Assembly (NCBI GenBank): GCA_027886175.1
Contig: JAJNNQ010000026.1
Coordinates: 19,312,001 to 19,376,000, forward strand
DNA: 64,000 nt
Direction of reading: 5' to 3'
From: Phylloscopus collybita
Lineage: Eukaryota > Chordata > Aves > Passeriformes > Phylloscopidae
The translations under genes were made by a program, and so were the position numbers. Shown here in pieces: positions 56,901-64,000 of the stretch (the stretch's first letter is position 1; the number at the start of each line of letters is the position of its first letter). The notes beneath the pieces are model-generated. The model ran no database searches and was not told the DNA's origin. It worked only from the letters and a program-made list of their open reading frames with translations.

Positions 56901-59900
56901 TCCACTCACAGACCCCACTGTCACAATACATCCTTCTTATGGCCGAGTGCCACTGGATGTACCAGAAGAAAGGAACTTAGTCCAAGCCCAGAAAGACTGC
57001 TTGGTACGATTTTCTAGAGGATTTTTCATTGTATACAGCCAGAATAGTGTACTACTTTATCTAGGGCTTCCTCAGTCTCAAACCCCAACTCCAGGAAAGC
57101 TCTCTCATCTGAGAGATTTTGTTCACGTTGTCTTTGTAGCTCATGCAGGATCTCTGCCAGCTTCCCAACAAGAAAAAAAATCTCTGTTTCAGGGAAGAGG
57201 TGAGATGATTTGCTCTTAGGAGCAGCTATGGCTCTTGCAGAAAAGTGAACAAGTCCAAGGGACCCTTGGGAGGGTCAGTGATGGACAGTCCCTAATGGTT
57301 TTGAGGATACTAAGCAAAGAATTGTGCCTTGGCTGAAGCAAGACTTTCTTCTGTATTTATTGTTGATTTTGTAGTATATGGGGAAAGAATTACAACCTAA
57401 TTGTGTTATTTTAAGCTGGTTGAGGTCAGGCAAGTAGGTGCTATTCTGTGTCTTTGTGCTGTTAGTAAAATGTAAGACTTTGGAGCAGCTGTTTGAACAA
57501 AATGGGAGCTTCATCTGGGAAGAGCTGTTCTATTAAATTAGCAGCCGTAAATGACACAACAGAGTGAATGGAAGAGAATTGTATTTTGTGCTGCCTTTGT
57601 TGCCTTTCACCCCACCCCTGTGCTACCTTTTGTCATACCCCAGAAGACCTTCAGTTGCAAAACTACTGCTGGATCTCAACTTGCTTGAGGAACATGAAGT
57701 GAGTTCACATTTTAATCATATCAGCAGTGATGAGGATTAGAGCTACAACATCAGAGTACCATCCCACCAGTTATCATCTTACCATCCCTCTGCATATCTT
57801 CCATCATTGCTTGAGATCTGTGCCTTGACTTATAATTTAGACTCCCTTTATAGGGAAGAACTGCAGCTAATGAGTACTTTCCTGTTCTAATGAAATGAAA
57901 TATTAAAATGGATGTGATCAAATGTCATTTGAGTTGCCTGAAGCTTTGCCATGAGATAAATGTGTGAAAGAGTAGCTGTATTTATCACCTTTAGATTTGC
58001 ATGTACGGAGTTCTGAGTGTTGTTTGGCTAATGTGTTTGTTTTCGCTTTTTTTTACAATTAACTTTTTTTTTTTTTAATGTTCCTTATGGAGGTAGCAGC
58101 AGTGGGGATTTTATACCACCTGTTTCTGTAATCTTAAAAATATTACATGAAGAACTGAATTGAATCAAAATATGTAGAATTAAAATAATGTAGAACAAAA
58201 CAATCTATTTAAATTACTCATAAAATAAAAAAAAAATATCCACCATGACAATTTGGCAAGGGAAGACAAAAGGGAGGAAAAAAAAGAATCAAACCAGTAT
58301 TTTGAATGATTCTTACCCATCTGTTATCTGTGTAGTTTGCAGTTCTCACACCTTCATAAGTGGTCTGTGCAACACCATATTGGTAGAGTTTTCAGCTGTA
58401 ATTTTCTTTGCAAGGACAATGGTATGTGTTAAGAACAGATAAGGACCCATAGGTTCCCAGTTTTTAAACAATAGAAGTATTCTACTACTAGCCTGTAAAA
58501 AATAATTTTTGTGGGAAATTTGATTTTATGAAGAAAGATGGGAGAATAATTTAGTTGTATTCCTCCAATGAGAACCTTTAATTACAGTGTACAGCCCTGC
58601 ATATCCTCCTTTCTGAAGAAATGTAAAGTTTTTAAAAATCCTATTCAAAAGTTCTGTTTTCATGCTTATAAAAAATTCAGTTCTGGAATATTCTGCCCCT
58701 TATATCTCTGGGATTTATAAGTTAAAGGGATGGTTATTGAGTGTCGTCACAAGCCTCTTAAGTGGACAAAAAGCTAATGGAATGGTAGCATGATATGAAT
58801 GCCTGAACCTGCCGCCTGTGTTATGCTGTGCGGGAGAATAATTGGCTTTCAGTCATGTAAACTAGTCACAGACGCTCAGATCCTTTGAACTCTAATAAGA
58901 AATGCACACTTACTTTAAATAGTGAGTGACTGAGCATATAAATGTCTTGATCAAGCCGTCAGGAAAAAAAAAGAAAACCAAAACAAAAAAAACCCAAACC
59001 AAACCGAGAAGGAGTTTTCTGTTTACATTTTGTTATTTCTGTCTGAAATCTTTATTTTACTCTCCGCATCTTTGCCATGTAACATTCCCTGCTGAGAAGG
59101 ACAGACTGGAAACACAGTAGGGATCTTTGCCTTTTAAGTTGCTCTTTGCTTTGCAGAGGACTGCATGTTGGAAGTTCCGGTGTATTTGTCCAGTGTTTTG
59201 TTTGTTATAAGAGGAACATGACAATTTAAGAAAGGCAGGAAACTATTATTTGGTAATTTTAGCTACATTTCTATTGCAAGTATTAAAAAAGCGGTCAGAG
59301 GTTTAAATGTATGTCTTAAGGTATATGTATTCAAATCCACTCAGCTTTTGTGCACTTTGGTCAGAAAATTCTGAAACAACCTTGGATGAAGATATAAAAG
59401 GATAATTTTGAGTTGAATTTGCCACAACTATGAATTCACAGGTCACGTTTATCTAAAGTGCTTCTCCAAAATCTTTTTCTTGCCTTTTCTAAAGAGCATT
59501 TATAACAGCTACTGTGGCACAATCAAGCTCTAGCACATTTTACAAGCAGGACTAGATTTCCTTCTAATGCAAACTTGTGCCCCTTTGTCAAAATCAAAGG
59601 CTACAAGCTTTGCATGCTAATTGGCTCTGCCAAATAATTTAGCTTCCATCCGCCTTTTTTTTTTTTTTTTTTTTTTTCAGCACAACAAACTCTAAATGTT
59701 ATGGCAATTTTAAGCTTATTTTTCTTAAAAAAACTGAGTGTATTGATATAGTAATAGACAGCCTGAATTTCCTGCTGGTGTGATCCATTGTTGATTTACA
59801 TAATTTGTCAGCTTTAATCTACTGTGGTCTTAAGTATTGCTGCATTTATTTTTTTTTCTGTGTTGCATAAAATAATCAGACTAATATGACTCGGGTTGCT

Positions 59901-62649
59901 TTAGCAACACCATAGGTCCAGTCCAAAGGCTATTAAAGTCAAAGGTACTCCTCATTGACTTAGTGAGCTTTGGATAAAGTTCATTGTTTTCATGCTCTTT
60001 CCATCACTGCAGTACCTGGCAACTGAAATAACTGTTCCAAATATCAGTGTCTTTTGATACTTTGCATTTCTGTTCTGAGAAAATATCCAAGCAAATATGA
60101 ATGTAACCAAAGTAAATTCTCTCCCTCTGAATAGAGAATGACTATTTAACTAGCTTTAATATTTTGATACCCAGTACAAAGTTTCACCCACTGTCCCTTT
60201 TCTTTGCGTACAGGTGGTGGCTTAAGAAGGTTAGACTGTCTGTTAGGGATGGATCAAAAAGAAAAAAAAAGGATTTAAATAGTCTGGTTGAAAATAATTC
60301 TGCTTTATTAGAAGGTTCTGGAGGACTTTTGTGTTTTGTTTCGCGTGTGGACAGTGTTTGTAGGGTTGCTCGTAACCTCAGTTTTCAGTTTTAATCTTGT
60401 CTGATCCCCACTTCCCTGTTCCTCATTCCCTACAGTTCTCATAGTTTACACATTCTTAAGCTGTCTGTCTAGGTTGCAGTGCTCTGCTTGCAGGTCTAAT
60501 GGTAGGTGTGTTTTATGTGTGGTTCTGCCTTGGTTACTGTGGCAGCAGTATTTCTAAACATCAGTGCTGTAACACAACACATTTTTTAATTTCATGCATT
60601 CAGTGGGCAAACCAAAGTAAGAAATTCTCTTATATGCATATTCCTATTGCCTACCTTTTGTCTTTTTCTTGAAAGTTTTATTAAGTTAGTTTCAGCCTGC
60701 TTGTCTCTTTCTGTGAAACTGGGCAAATCAATTGAGCTCTTCTGCTCTCCTCTTTCTTAACGTTCCTACCAGAGTTATCTTTGCAACAAATGTTCATTCT
60801 TTGCTCAGGATCAGAGTTTCCTGGTGGGTTACAGCTTTTTTGGATTTCTGAGATCAGGGAAGAATAAATTTTGCTCCAAAACAGCTAGTTCAGACACCAT
60901 AAACACTTCAGTGGCTTTCGAGCAGATCTCAAGAGTGTTTTCCTTTTGTTTAGGCCTGTTGTAGGCATCCAGATACTTCACAACATTATTGTACTCTTTT
61001 TTGGCAAAAAACAGATGCTTCTTGAATTTATGTGGAGCTCTCTTTTAAAATATTGTACTGCCAGCTGTTGAGGTACATATAGTATATATTTGAACTCATA
61101 AAAATGTCACAAAATCATTAATAGCATCATCTGAAGAAAAAGAAATTGTGAGCATATCTTGCATGAGCCAACATAACAAAATGGGCGGTTTAGATGTTAC
61201 AGAAATGTGTACCTCATGTGACAGAAACAAAAAAAGATCAGGATAGAATTACATGCAAATCTAAATCTTAATTTGTTTTGGTCTGCTTTAGCTTGTGGCC
61301 GTGGTTTCTACAAATCCTCCTCACAAGATCTGCAGTGCTCCCGCTGCCCCACTCACAGCTTCTCTGACAAGGAAGGATCTTCCAGATGCGACTGTGAAGA
61401 TAGCTATTATAGAGCACCTTCTGATCCACCATATGTCGCATGCACAAGTGAGTGAGTCATGAATTTAATAGTAAAGGACGTTGCTTAACCAACCAGGTGC
61501 AGCCGCTTGCAGCGAGTAGTTTTGTCTGGCTTTTCCTGTGTTAGAAAAGTACATTTGCAACGGTAAAAGAAATTGAAAAGCAGAGGGAAAAAGGGTTGAC
61601 AGTGAATATGGAATCAGCATAAATATAATTTTCAAGTTTGCTTGATACAGCATTGGAAAACACTGCATGTTGTATAAGTGCATAACTCACTGTAAGAGAT
61701 ATAATACACCCCCCAGTTCTCTCTAAATTATTGTAGACAATGTGCATTATGTGATATAATACCAAAATTAGTAATGAAAAATGAAAAGTAACCTCTGTGG
61801 AGCTGCTCTTTGATTGAACTGTAATTGGATGTGACTTAACCTTCCAACTGCAAATAGATTGGCCTACACAGATTAGTGTTTCAAATAGTGGAAGTCTCCT
61901 AAATCCAAAACATCACAAAATATCTCTGTAAATCCTATCAGAGATGATAACAAAAGACTAGATGCAGCTTGTGCAGTATGTTTAGAAGAGATGAACAAAT
62001 TCCATATTTGGAAAACTTGTAAAAGAGAACCTTTAAGGTATATTAACCATTCCTTTTAATTACATAGAAGAGAAAGAGCTAAATCAGTTGCAGTAAATAT
62101 ACAGACAATTGTTAAGACGTCTTAATGGAAAATAAATAAAGCTCTTACCAAATGAGTTCAAGAAAGCTTTTATGCAGCCTGTACTAAAAATAATGAAATG
62201 TTTATGTGAAGAAAAATGCTTTAACTGTTTTCTATCTCAGTAATTAAAATGCTACCTGTGTGTCCCACTGTGGTTTTGTGTAATTACCCTGGACTTCTTT
62301 GTGTATTATGTAGGACCTCCATCTGCACCACAGAACCTAATTTTCAATATCAACCAGACTACTGTGAGTTTGGAGTGGAGTCCTCCTGCTGACAACGGGG
62401 GAAGAAGTGATGTGACCTACCGCATTCTGTGCAAGAGGTGCAGCTGGGAGCAGGGCGAGTGTGTTCCCTGTGGGAGTAACATTGGATATATGCCCCAGCA
62501 AACTGGATTAGTAGATAACTATGTCACTGTCATGGACCTGCTAGCTCATGCTAACTACACGTTTGAAGTTGAAGCTGTGAATGGGGTTTCTGATTTGAGT
62601 CGTTCCCAGAGGCTTTTTGCAGCTGTCAGTATTACCACCGGCCAAGCAG
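6038..62649 (+). CDS. EPHA7: EPHA7, ephrin type-A receptor 7, 5' part (exons 1-5, residues 1-441)
   Basis: Receptor tyrosine kinase of the Eph family. It sits in the plasma membrane, binds GPI-anchored ephrin-A ligands on neighbouring cells and signals contact repulsion or adhesion in axon guidance, cortical patterning and neural tube development (family knowledge). The coding exons are 6038-6134, 10128-10192, 14412-15081, 61292-61447 and 62314-62649. All introns are GT-AG, and the exons splice in one frame with intron phases 1, 0, 1, 1 and 1. The product shows a signal peptide (about 1-27), ephrin-binding domain (about 32-206), cysteine-rich region (about 207-330) and first FN3 domain (331-441). 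The numbering agrees with mammalian EphA7, including the N-glycosylation sequons at Asn64, Asn343 and Asn410. EphA7 is about 998 residues, so roughly 56% of the protein lies past the right edge. It is distinguished from other EphA paralogues by near-identity to EphA7 in exons 3-5 as I remember that protein. No frameshift or premature stop is seen. Confidence 0.96.
6256..6292. repeat. A-rich simple repeat
   Basis: Runs of 19 and 13 A separated by single G, about 120 bases past the exon 1 donor. Length is likely polymorphic. Confidence 0.85.
7690..8560. promoter_or_regulatory. Intron 1 CpG island
   Basis: Dense CpG, with many CGCG, GGCGC and CCGCGG strings, particularly from about 8090 to 8530. 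It is separated from the promoter island by less CpG-rich DNA around 6950-7380 and 7560-7680. It could be an alternative promoter, an enhancer or the downstream shoulder of the main island. The sequence does not distinguish these. Confidence 0.6.
10128..10192 (+). CDS. EPHA7: EPHA7 exon 2
   Basis: This 65-nt exon encodes residues 33-54 ([22 protein letters not shown]), the N-terminal strand of the ephrin-binding domain. The acceptor is a long pyrimidine tract ending in TTTAG at 10127, and the donor is GGG followed by GTAAGT at 10193. It enters in phase 1 and leaves in phase 0, as in other Eph genes. It is too short to stand out as an open frame and was found by matching the protein between exons 1 and 3. 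Confidence 0.95.
10922..10946. repeat. Perfect 12-bp inverted repeat with 1-nt centre
   Basis: The arm TTCTTCCTCAAG at 10922-10933 is followed by one G and then its exact reverse complement at 10935-10946. The strand can form a hairpin or cruciform. Confidence 0.9.
12524..12541. repeat. C-rich simple repeat
   Basis: Eleven C, one A and five C form a G-run on the opposite strand that could stack as a G-quadruplex. Confidence 0.8.
13215..13283. mobile_element. Relic palindromic MITE-like repeat
   Basis: Left arm 13215-13233 (GCACTTAAGCATGTGCTTA) and right arm 13265-13283 are inverted copies matching at 16 of 19 positions, with about 31 bases between. The wording, CACTTAAGC and its reverse complement followed by an AGGGCC string, resembles an old palindromic non-autonomous DNA repeat that I recall from turtle, crocodile and bird genomes. 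I cannot name the family with certainty. It is decayed and not mobile. Confidence 0.5.
14412..15081 (+). CDS. EPHA7: EPHA7 exon 3 (ephrin ligand-binding domain)
   Basis: This 670-nt exon encodes residues 55-277 and the first base of codon 278. It starts at [16 protein letters not shown] directly after the acceptor TTTTAG, and ends at GDTCE plus one base before the donor GTAAGT at 15082. It covers most of the jellyroll ligand-binding domain. Cysteines at 74, 109, 119 and 192 fit the two conserved Eph disulfides (74-192 and 109-119, by family analogy), and the sequon at Asn64 is present. The C-terminal part (Cys205, 234, 250, 263, 265, 276) starts the cysteine-rich sushi/EGF-like region. Reading through the donor would hit a stop within three codons. 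Confidence 0.97.
15131..15181 (+). repeat. Pyrimidine-rich tract downstream of the exon 3 donor
   Basis: About 50 bases of T runs broken by C or CC, starting 49 bases inside intron 3. Confidence 0.85.
17070..17120. promoter_or_regulatory. CpG-dense islet with palindrome in intron 3
   Basis: About eight CpG dinucleotides occur within some 40 bases in otherwise CpG-poor intron. The core 17077-17091 is a palindrome with 7-bp arms (GCACTCG / CGAGTGC) around one T. It may be a conserved regulatory element, which is an inference from composition only. Confidence 0.35.
19061..19163. repeat. T/G low-complexity tract
   Basis: A GTGTGTGT stretch runs into some 35 uninterrupted T, then GTTT repeats. 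On the opposite strand it reads as poly-A with A/C spacing. Confidence 0.9.
20911..21072. repeat. Long T/G-only low-complexity tract
   Basis: About 160 bases consist almost entirely of T with scattered G, including T runs of over 30 near 21002-21036. This is the longest simple tract in the window and is probably difficult to sequence accurately. Confidence 0.9.
24877..24916. repeat. Pyrimidine-rich simple tract
   Basis: T runs separated by a short C run and isolated C. Confidence 0.8.
25490..25560. repeat. AT-rich low-complexity stretch
   Basis: Alternating TATA/ATAT and TTTAT motifs over about 70 bases. Confidence 0.7.
30430..31230. promoter_or_regulatory. Candidate conserved regulatory block in intron 3
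   Basis: About 800 bases of high-complexity sequence largely free of the homopolymers that punctuate the rest of the intron. It carries a TGTGGTTT motif at 31008-31015 and an AACCACAAA motif at 31081-31089, which are RUNX-like sites in opposite orientation. It has no open frame with coding features. I infer a possible enhancer or conserved non-coding element from texture only. No alignment was possible. Confidence 0.3.
34270..34332. repeat. Imperfect 40-bp tandem duplication
   Basis: The block GGCATAAAGCACCTGCTGTCAG at about 34270 recurs about 40 bases later with two substitutions (GGCG for GGCA, ACTT for ACCT). It lies at the left edge of a GC-rich islet. Confidence 0.7.
34400..34720. promoter_or_regulatory. 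GC-rich islet with two hairpins in intron 3
   Basis: A local rise in GC and CpG in the middle of intron 3. It contains a perfect 12-bp inverted repeat (34529-34540 with 34564-34575, 23-nt spacer) and directly after it a compact hairpin at 34585-34601 (arms GTACCAC / GTGGTAC, loop CAA). It may be a regulatory element or an old insertion. I cannot assign it to a known repeat family. Confidence 0.4.
35051..35115. repeat. Purine tract facing pyrimidine tract, palindromic centre
   Basis: An A/G-rich repeat of GAATAAG units meets a C/T-rich tract at a near-perfect palindrome: AGGAAGAAT at 35081-35089, one A, then its reverse complement at 35091-35099. Confidence 0.8.
35874..35911. repeat. Poly-T run of about 38
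   Basis: Uninterrupted T homopolymer. On the opposite strand it is a poly-A of a length that could be a retroposon tail, but I recognise no retroposed gene next to it. Confidence 0.9.
38073..38094. promoter_or_regulatory. Inverted pair of SOX-like motifs
   Basis: AAACAATG at 38073-38080 and its exact reverse complement at 38087-38094, spaced by 6 bases. AACAATG is the core SOX-family recognition sequence, and the inverted arrangement resembles SOX dimer sites. Functional binding is an inference. Confidence 0.35.
40321..40397. repeat. T/G low-complexity tract
   Basis: T runs with interspersed G and GTGTG over about 75 bases. Confidence 0.8.
42290..42471 (+). mobile_element. CR1 LINE 3' fragment (sense)
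   Basis: The stretch reads CTGCCCAGAGAAGGTGTGG, then CTGGAAGTGTTCAAGACCAG, then CCCTGAGCAACCTAGTCTAG, then CCCTGCCCATGGCAGGGG and AAGGTCCCTTCCAACCCAGA before an ATTCTGTAATTC-type end. This is the familiar 3' terminal part of chicken repeat 1 LINEs, which are abundant in birds and heavily 5' truncated. No reverse transcriptase remains, so it is inactive. Confidence 0.92.
43599..43632. repeat. A-rich simple repeat
   Basis: Poly-A runs interrupted by single G. Confidence 0.85.
44214..44256. repeat. Near-perfect 18-bp inverted repeat, 7-nt loop
   Basis: The arm 44217-44231 (TTATTAATTCAACAT) is exactly complementary to 44239-44253 across a 7-nt spacer (GAGAATA). One mismatch and two further paired bases extend the arms to 44214-44231 and 44239-44256. 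It is too short for a typical miRNA precursor and carries no recognised transposon ends. Confidence 0.9.
48652..48680. repeat. Poly-T simple repeat
   Basis: T runs broken by a single C. Confidence 0.8.
51132..51480 (-). mobile_element. CR1 LINE fragment, antisense, part 1
   Basis: It begins with TAGAATCGTAATTATTTAGG and GGTTGGAAAAGACCCTTGATG, the reverse complement of a CR1 3' end. It continues through ACCACTTAACCACGTCCCTA, TTTTAAATACCTCTGGAGA, CAACCACTTTCCTGGGCAG, and GTTGTAGAGAGTGATAAGGTC. This is the recognisable order of a CR1 copy read backwards. It is interrupted at 51480 by an insertion and resumes at 51849. Confidence 0.92.
51481..51848 (+). mobile_element. Solo LTR-like insertion nested in CR1
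   Basis: 368 bases foreign to the CR1 consensus split the CR1 copy. The insert starts TGTTGC and ends GCGACA, imperfect inverted termini of the retroviral TG...CA type. It is flanked by CTTCCC on the left and CCTCCC on the right, a 6-bp target duplication with one mismatch. AATAAA signals lie at 51680-51685 and 51776-51781, the second about 70 bases before the end, as expected for a + strand LTR. A 6-bp duplication fits avian class II (ERVK-like) elements. No internal viral genes are present. It contains a GTTT microsatellite near 51500-51540. Confidence 0.65.
51849..52012 (-). mobile_element. CR1 LINE fragment, antisense, part 2
   Basis: It continues the same CR1 copy after the insertion: CTCCAGGGTAAACAACTGCA, GTTCCCTCAGTTGCTTCTTA, AGACTTGTGCTCCAGACCCT, CTTGTAGTGAGGGACCCAGG and GAACACAGTACTAGAGG. 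The order and spacing follow part 1 directly once the 368-base insertion is taken out. Confidence 0.92.
53131..53187. repeat. GTTT / poly-T simple repeat
   Basis: GTTTGTTTG units followed by some 20 T. Confidence 0.85.
59555..59635. promoter_or_regulatory. Motif cluster 1.7 kb upstream of exon 4
   Basis: CCTTTG at 59582-59587 and its reverse complement CAAAGG at 59595-59600 form an inverted SOX/TCF-like pair. ATGCAAA at 59567-59573 and TTTGCAT at 59609-59615 are octamer-like POU motifs in opposite orientation, followed by TAATTGG, a homeodomain-like site. The roughly mirror-symmetric arrangement suggests a regulatory element. This is inference from motifs alone. Confidence 0.35.
59655..59677. 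repeat. Poly-T run followed by CAG
   Basis: About 23 T directly followed by CAG. It looks like a strong splice acceptor but leads into no coding exon I recognise. Confidence 0.8.
61292..61447 (+). CDS. EPHA7: EPHA7 exon 4 (cysteine-rich EGF-like region)
   Basis: This 156-nt exon is symmetrical (phase 1 in and out) and encodes residues 278-330, starting [16 protein letters not shown] and ending at Thr329 plus the first base of Arg330. Cysteines at CGRG, QCSRC, RCDC and VACT form the EGF-like motif that contributes to receptor clustering in Eph family ectodomains. The acceptor is TCTGCTTTAG at 61291 and the donor GTGAGT at 61448. Compared with mammalian EphA7 as I remember it, RCDCEDSYY differs from RCECEDGYY at two positions, a conservative change consistent with a bird orthologue. 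Confidence 0.96.
61448..62313 (+). other. EPHA7: EPHA7 intron 4
   Basis: 866 bases, GTGAGT to TATGTAG, phase 1. AT-rich, with nothing further recognisable. Confidence 0.93.
62314..62649 (+). CDS. EPHA7: EPHA7 exon 5 (first fibronectin type III domain)
   Basis: This 336-nt symmetrical exon encodes residues 330-441, the first FN3 domain ([10 protein letters not shown] to ITTGQA). Typical FN3 landmarks are visible: the Trp351 core in LEWSPP, Tyr365 in VTYRILC, and the F-strand pattern around [10 protein letters not shown]. The four-cysteine insert [14 protein letters not shown], characteristic of Eph receptors, is present. N-glycosylation sequons lie at Asn343 (NQT) and Asn410 (NYT). The acceptor is TATGTAG at 62313 and the donor GTAAGT at 62650. 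The next exon (second FN3) lies beyond the window. Confidence 0.96.
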
Positions 62650-64000
62650 GTAAGTTTTCATCACTTATGAATCTCAACACTGTGAGACTGAGAGAAATTT
62701 GGAACATGCAAACTATAGATGCAGTAAATCAGGAGCATGTTTGGTGTGTTCTGGCTCATTAATCTTTGCACCTTGCCAGCTATTTAATTTGAACTTATAC
62801 TATTTCAGGATAGCCTGTCCTGTCTCTTGGCCTCAGGATTGCTTTCAGAAAGCATTCACAAAAGACTTAAAGAAGACGCACAGCTTTGTTATTAAATAGA
62901 ATTTCTTAACTTAGGAACTTGTTGTTCTTCGTTATAGTTAATTCCCTAGTATTTGAAGATAAAAAATAGATGTGATAGTTCTATGAAGACTTCCTTTTTG
63001 AATTTTTTAAATATGTATGGGAGTCTTAGGTCACTGGAAGATGTTTTGGATTTCTGATGGTGTTTTCAGTGTTAATGTTTTCCCTCAGGACAATATTTCT
63101 GATTTATCTTATATTTCCAGATATTTGATTATGAGATGCAATGAGAATGTGATTATTCTTTGTTTCTTCTATTTATCATAATCTGACAGGTGATATGTCA
63201 GGGGAAATAAAATCAAACCAGCATATCACCCCAGGGAAAAAAAGGGCTTTAGTTGTCTGCAGCTGAATGAAGAAAAACAAAAACCAAAAACCTAAAGAAT
63301 TCTCAGATTTAGGTTTCTGAACTGGTAAATTGCTTGTTGATAAAATTACAGGCAATAGTGTGCTGTGGTCTTTGAGAGAGGATAGTGAAGCTAACCTTTT
63401 GTAATTTGAACAATGTTAAACTGAATATTATTTGCAAGATCTGGCTTTCAAAGAAATGCCATAAAAGAAAATCTAAAGTGAGTAACTGATGTGAGGCTTC
63501 CTGTAAGAACAGTTGACTAATATTTTAAAGGATACTTCATACTTATATCTTGGAGGAAATTTCAATGACTGTGAATCATGTTTTTATTTTTTTAGTGCAG
63601 TAGAAATGATCCCCTAAAGTAATGTTTTGAACTAAGAACAAACTCACCAAACAGGATAAACAAACAAACAGGAAAAACTGTAGTTATTTTATACTTTAAA
63701 GATAGTAATCTCAAAAAAAAAAAAAAAAAGAAAAGGACAAGAAATATAGTTCAAAACCTTCCTTCTCTCCCCCCAAATTTAGGACAGTTGATATGGTCAT
63801 TAAAGTCAGGCTGGACTATTTATGGGATATTTAATCCCCGTATAGTGCTTTCATGGATTCCAAATGCACAGTTTATATTATTTTGGAACCATCTCTCTGG
63901 CTGAAAGGATTGGTCTCTGTGTTTGTTCAGTTCTTGAAGTTTATGATGAGATTTTCAGCACAGAAAACTTACCCTGAAACTATTTTTACACCACAGATGA
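62650..64000 (+). other. EPHA7: EPHA7 intron 5, left part
   Basis: Starts with GTAAGT and runs off the window. It contains a poly-A run at about 63713-63734 and an AATAAA at 63206-63211. No further exon is visible before 64000. Confidence 0.88.
63713..63734. repeat. A-rich simple repeat
   Basis: Poly-A run with one G near its end. Confidence 0.85.

Larger units (their letters stand above)
15082..61291 (+). other. EPHA7: EPHA7 intron 3 (about 46 kb)
   Basis: Bounded by GTAAGT after exon 3 and TCTGCTTTAG before exon 4, phase 1. It holds over two thirds of the window. Apart from the features listed separately (CR1 fragments, LTR-like insertion, simple repeats, inverted repeats, GC-rich islets), I see AT-rich unique sequence with no coding potential. 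The open frames inside are short, lack domains and often run through poly-T or poly-A. A very long third intron is usual for Eph genes. Such introns often carry developmental enhancers. Confidence 0.92.

Noticed and set aside
59655..59690. Poly-T plus CAG as the acceptor of an unannotated EPHA7 exon.
   Set aside because: No in-frame exon with Eph-like sequence follows, and exons 3 and 4 join seamlessly in frame without it.
1..64000. A prokaryotic-type system, CRISPR array or defence island.
   Set aside because: The window is a vertebrate gene with GT-AG introns and CR1 repeats. There are no regularly spaced repeats or operons.

Overview
The window is vertebrate, almost certainly avian, genomic DNA carrying the 5' half of one gene on the + strand: the Eph receptor tyrosine kinase EPHA7. 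The translated exons match EphA7 residue for residue over long stretches. The bird assignment rests on two typical avian CR1 LINE fragments (one nested with a solo-LTR-like insertion), a compact AT-rich intronic landscape and a strong CpG-island promoter. A songbird is plausible, but the sequence I can read does not settle the species.

Layout: 1-4560 is AT-rich 5' flanking DNA with no gene I can support. About 4570-6140 is a CpG island with GC boxes and two inverted CCAAT boxes, followed by the 5' UTR and coding exon 1 (ATG at 6038, signal peptide). Intron 1 (6135-10127) holds a second very CpG-rich block near 7690-8560. Exon 2 is 10128-10192. Intron 2 (10193-14411) contains a 25-nt palindrome and a relic of a palindromic (MITE-like) repeat. 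Exon 3 (14412-15081) encodes nearly all of the ephrin-binding domain. Intron 3 is very large (15082-61291, about 46 kb) and makes up most of the window. It contains long T/G and poly-T tracts, the CR1 fragments, a solo-LTR-like insertion, several striking inverted repeats, and unusually complex or CpG-bearing patches that are candidate regulatory elements. Exon 4 (61292-61447) encodes the cysteine-rich part. Exon 5 (62314-62649) encodes the first fibronectin type III domain. Intron 5 runs off the right edge.

The five exons join in frame (97+65+670+156+336 = 1324 nt) to give residues 1-441. The second FN3 domain, transmembrane segment, kinase, SAM domain and PDZ-binding tail must lie beyond 64000. 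No other protein-coding gene, tRNA, rRNA or CRISPR array is supported. Most apparent open frames are chance frames in CpG-rich or homopolymeric DNA.

I found no sign of a previously undescribed multi-gene system. The observations most worth checking are non-coding: the near-perfect hairpin at 44214-44256, the solo-LTR-like insertion nested in CR1 at 51481-51848, paired inverted SOX/TCF-like motifs, and GC-rich islets within intron 3.
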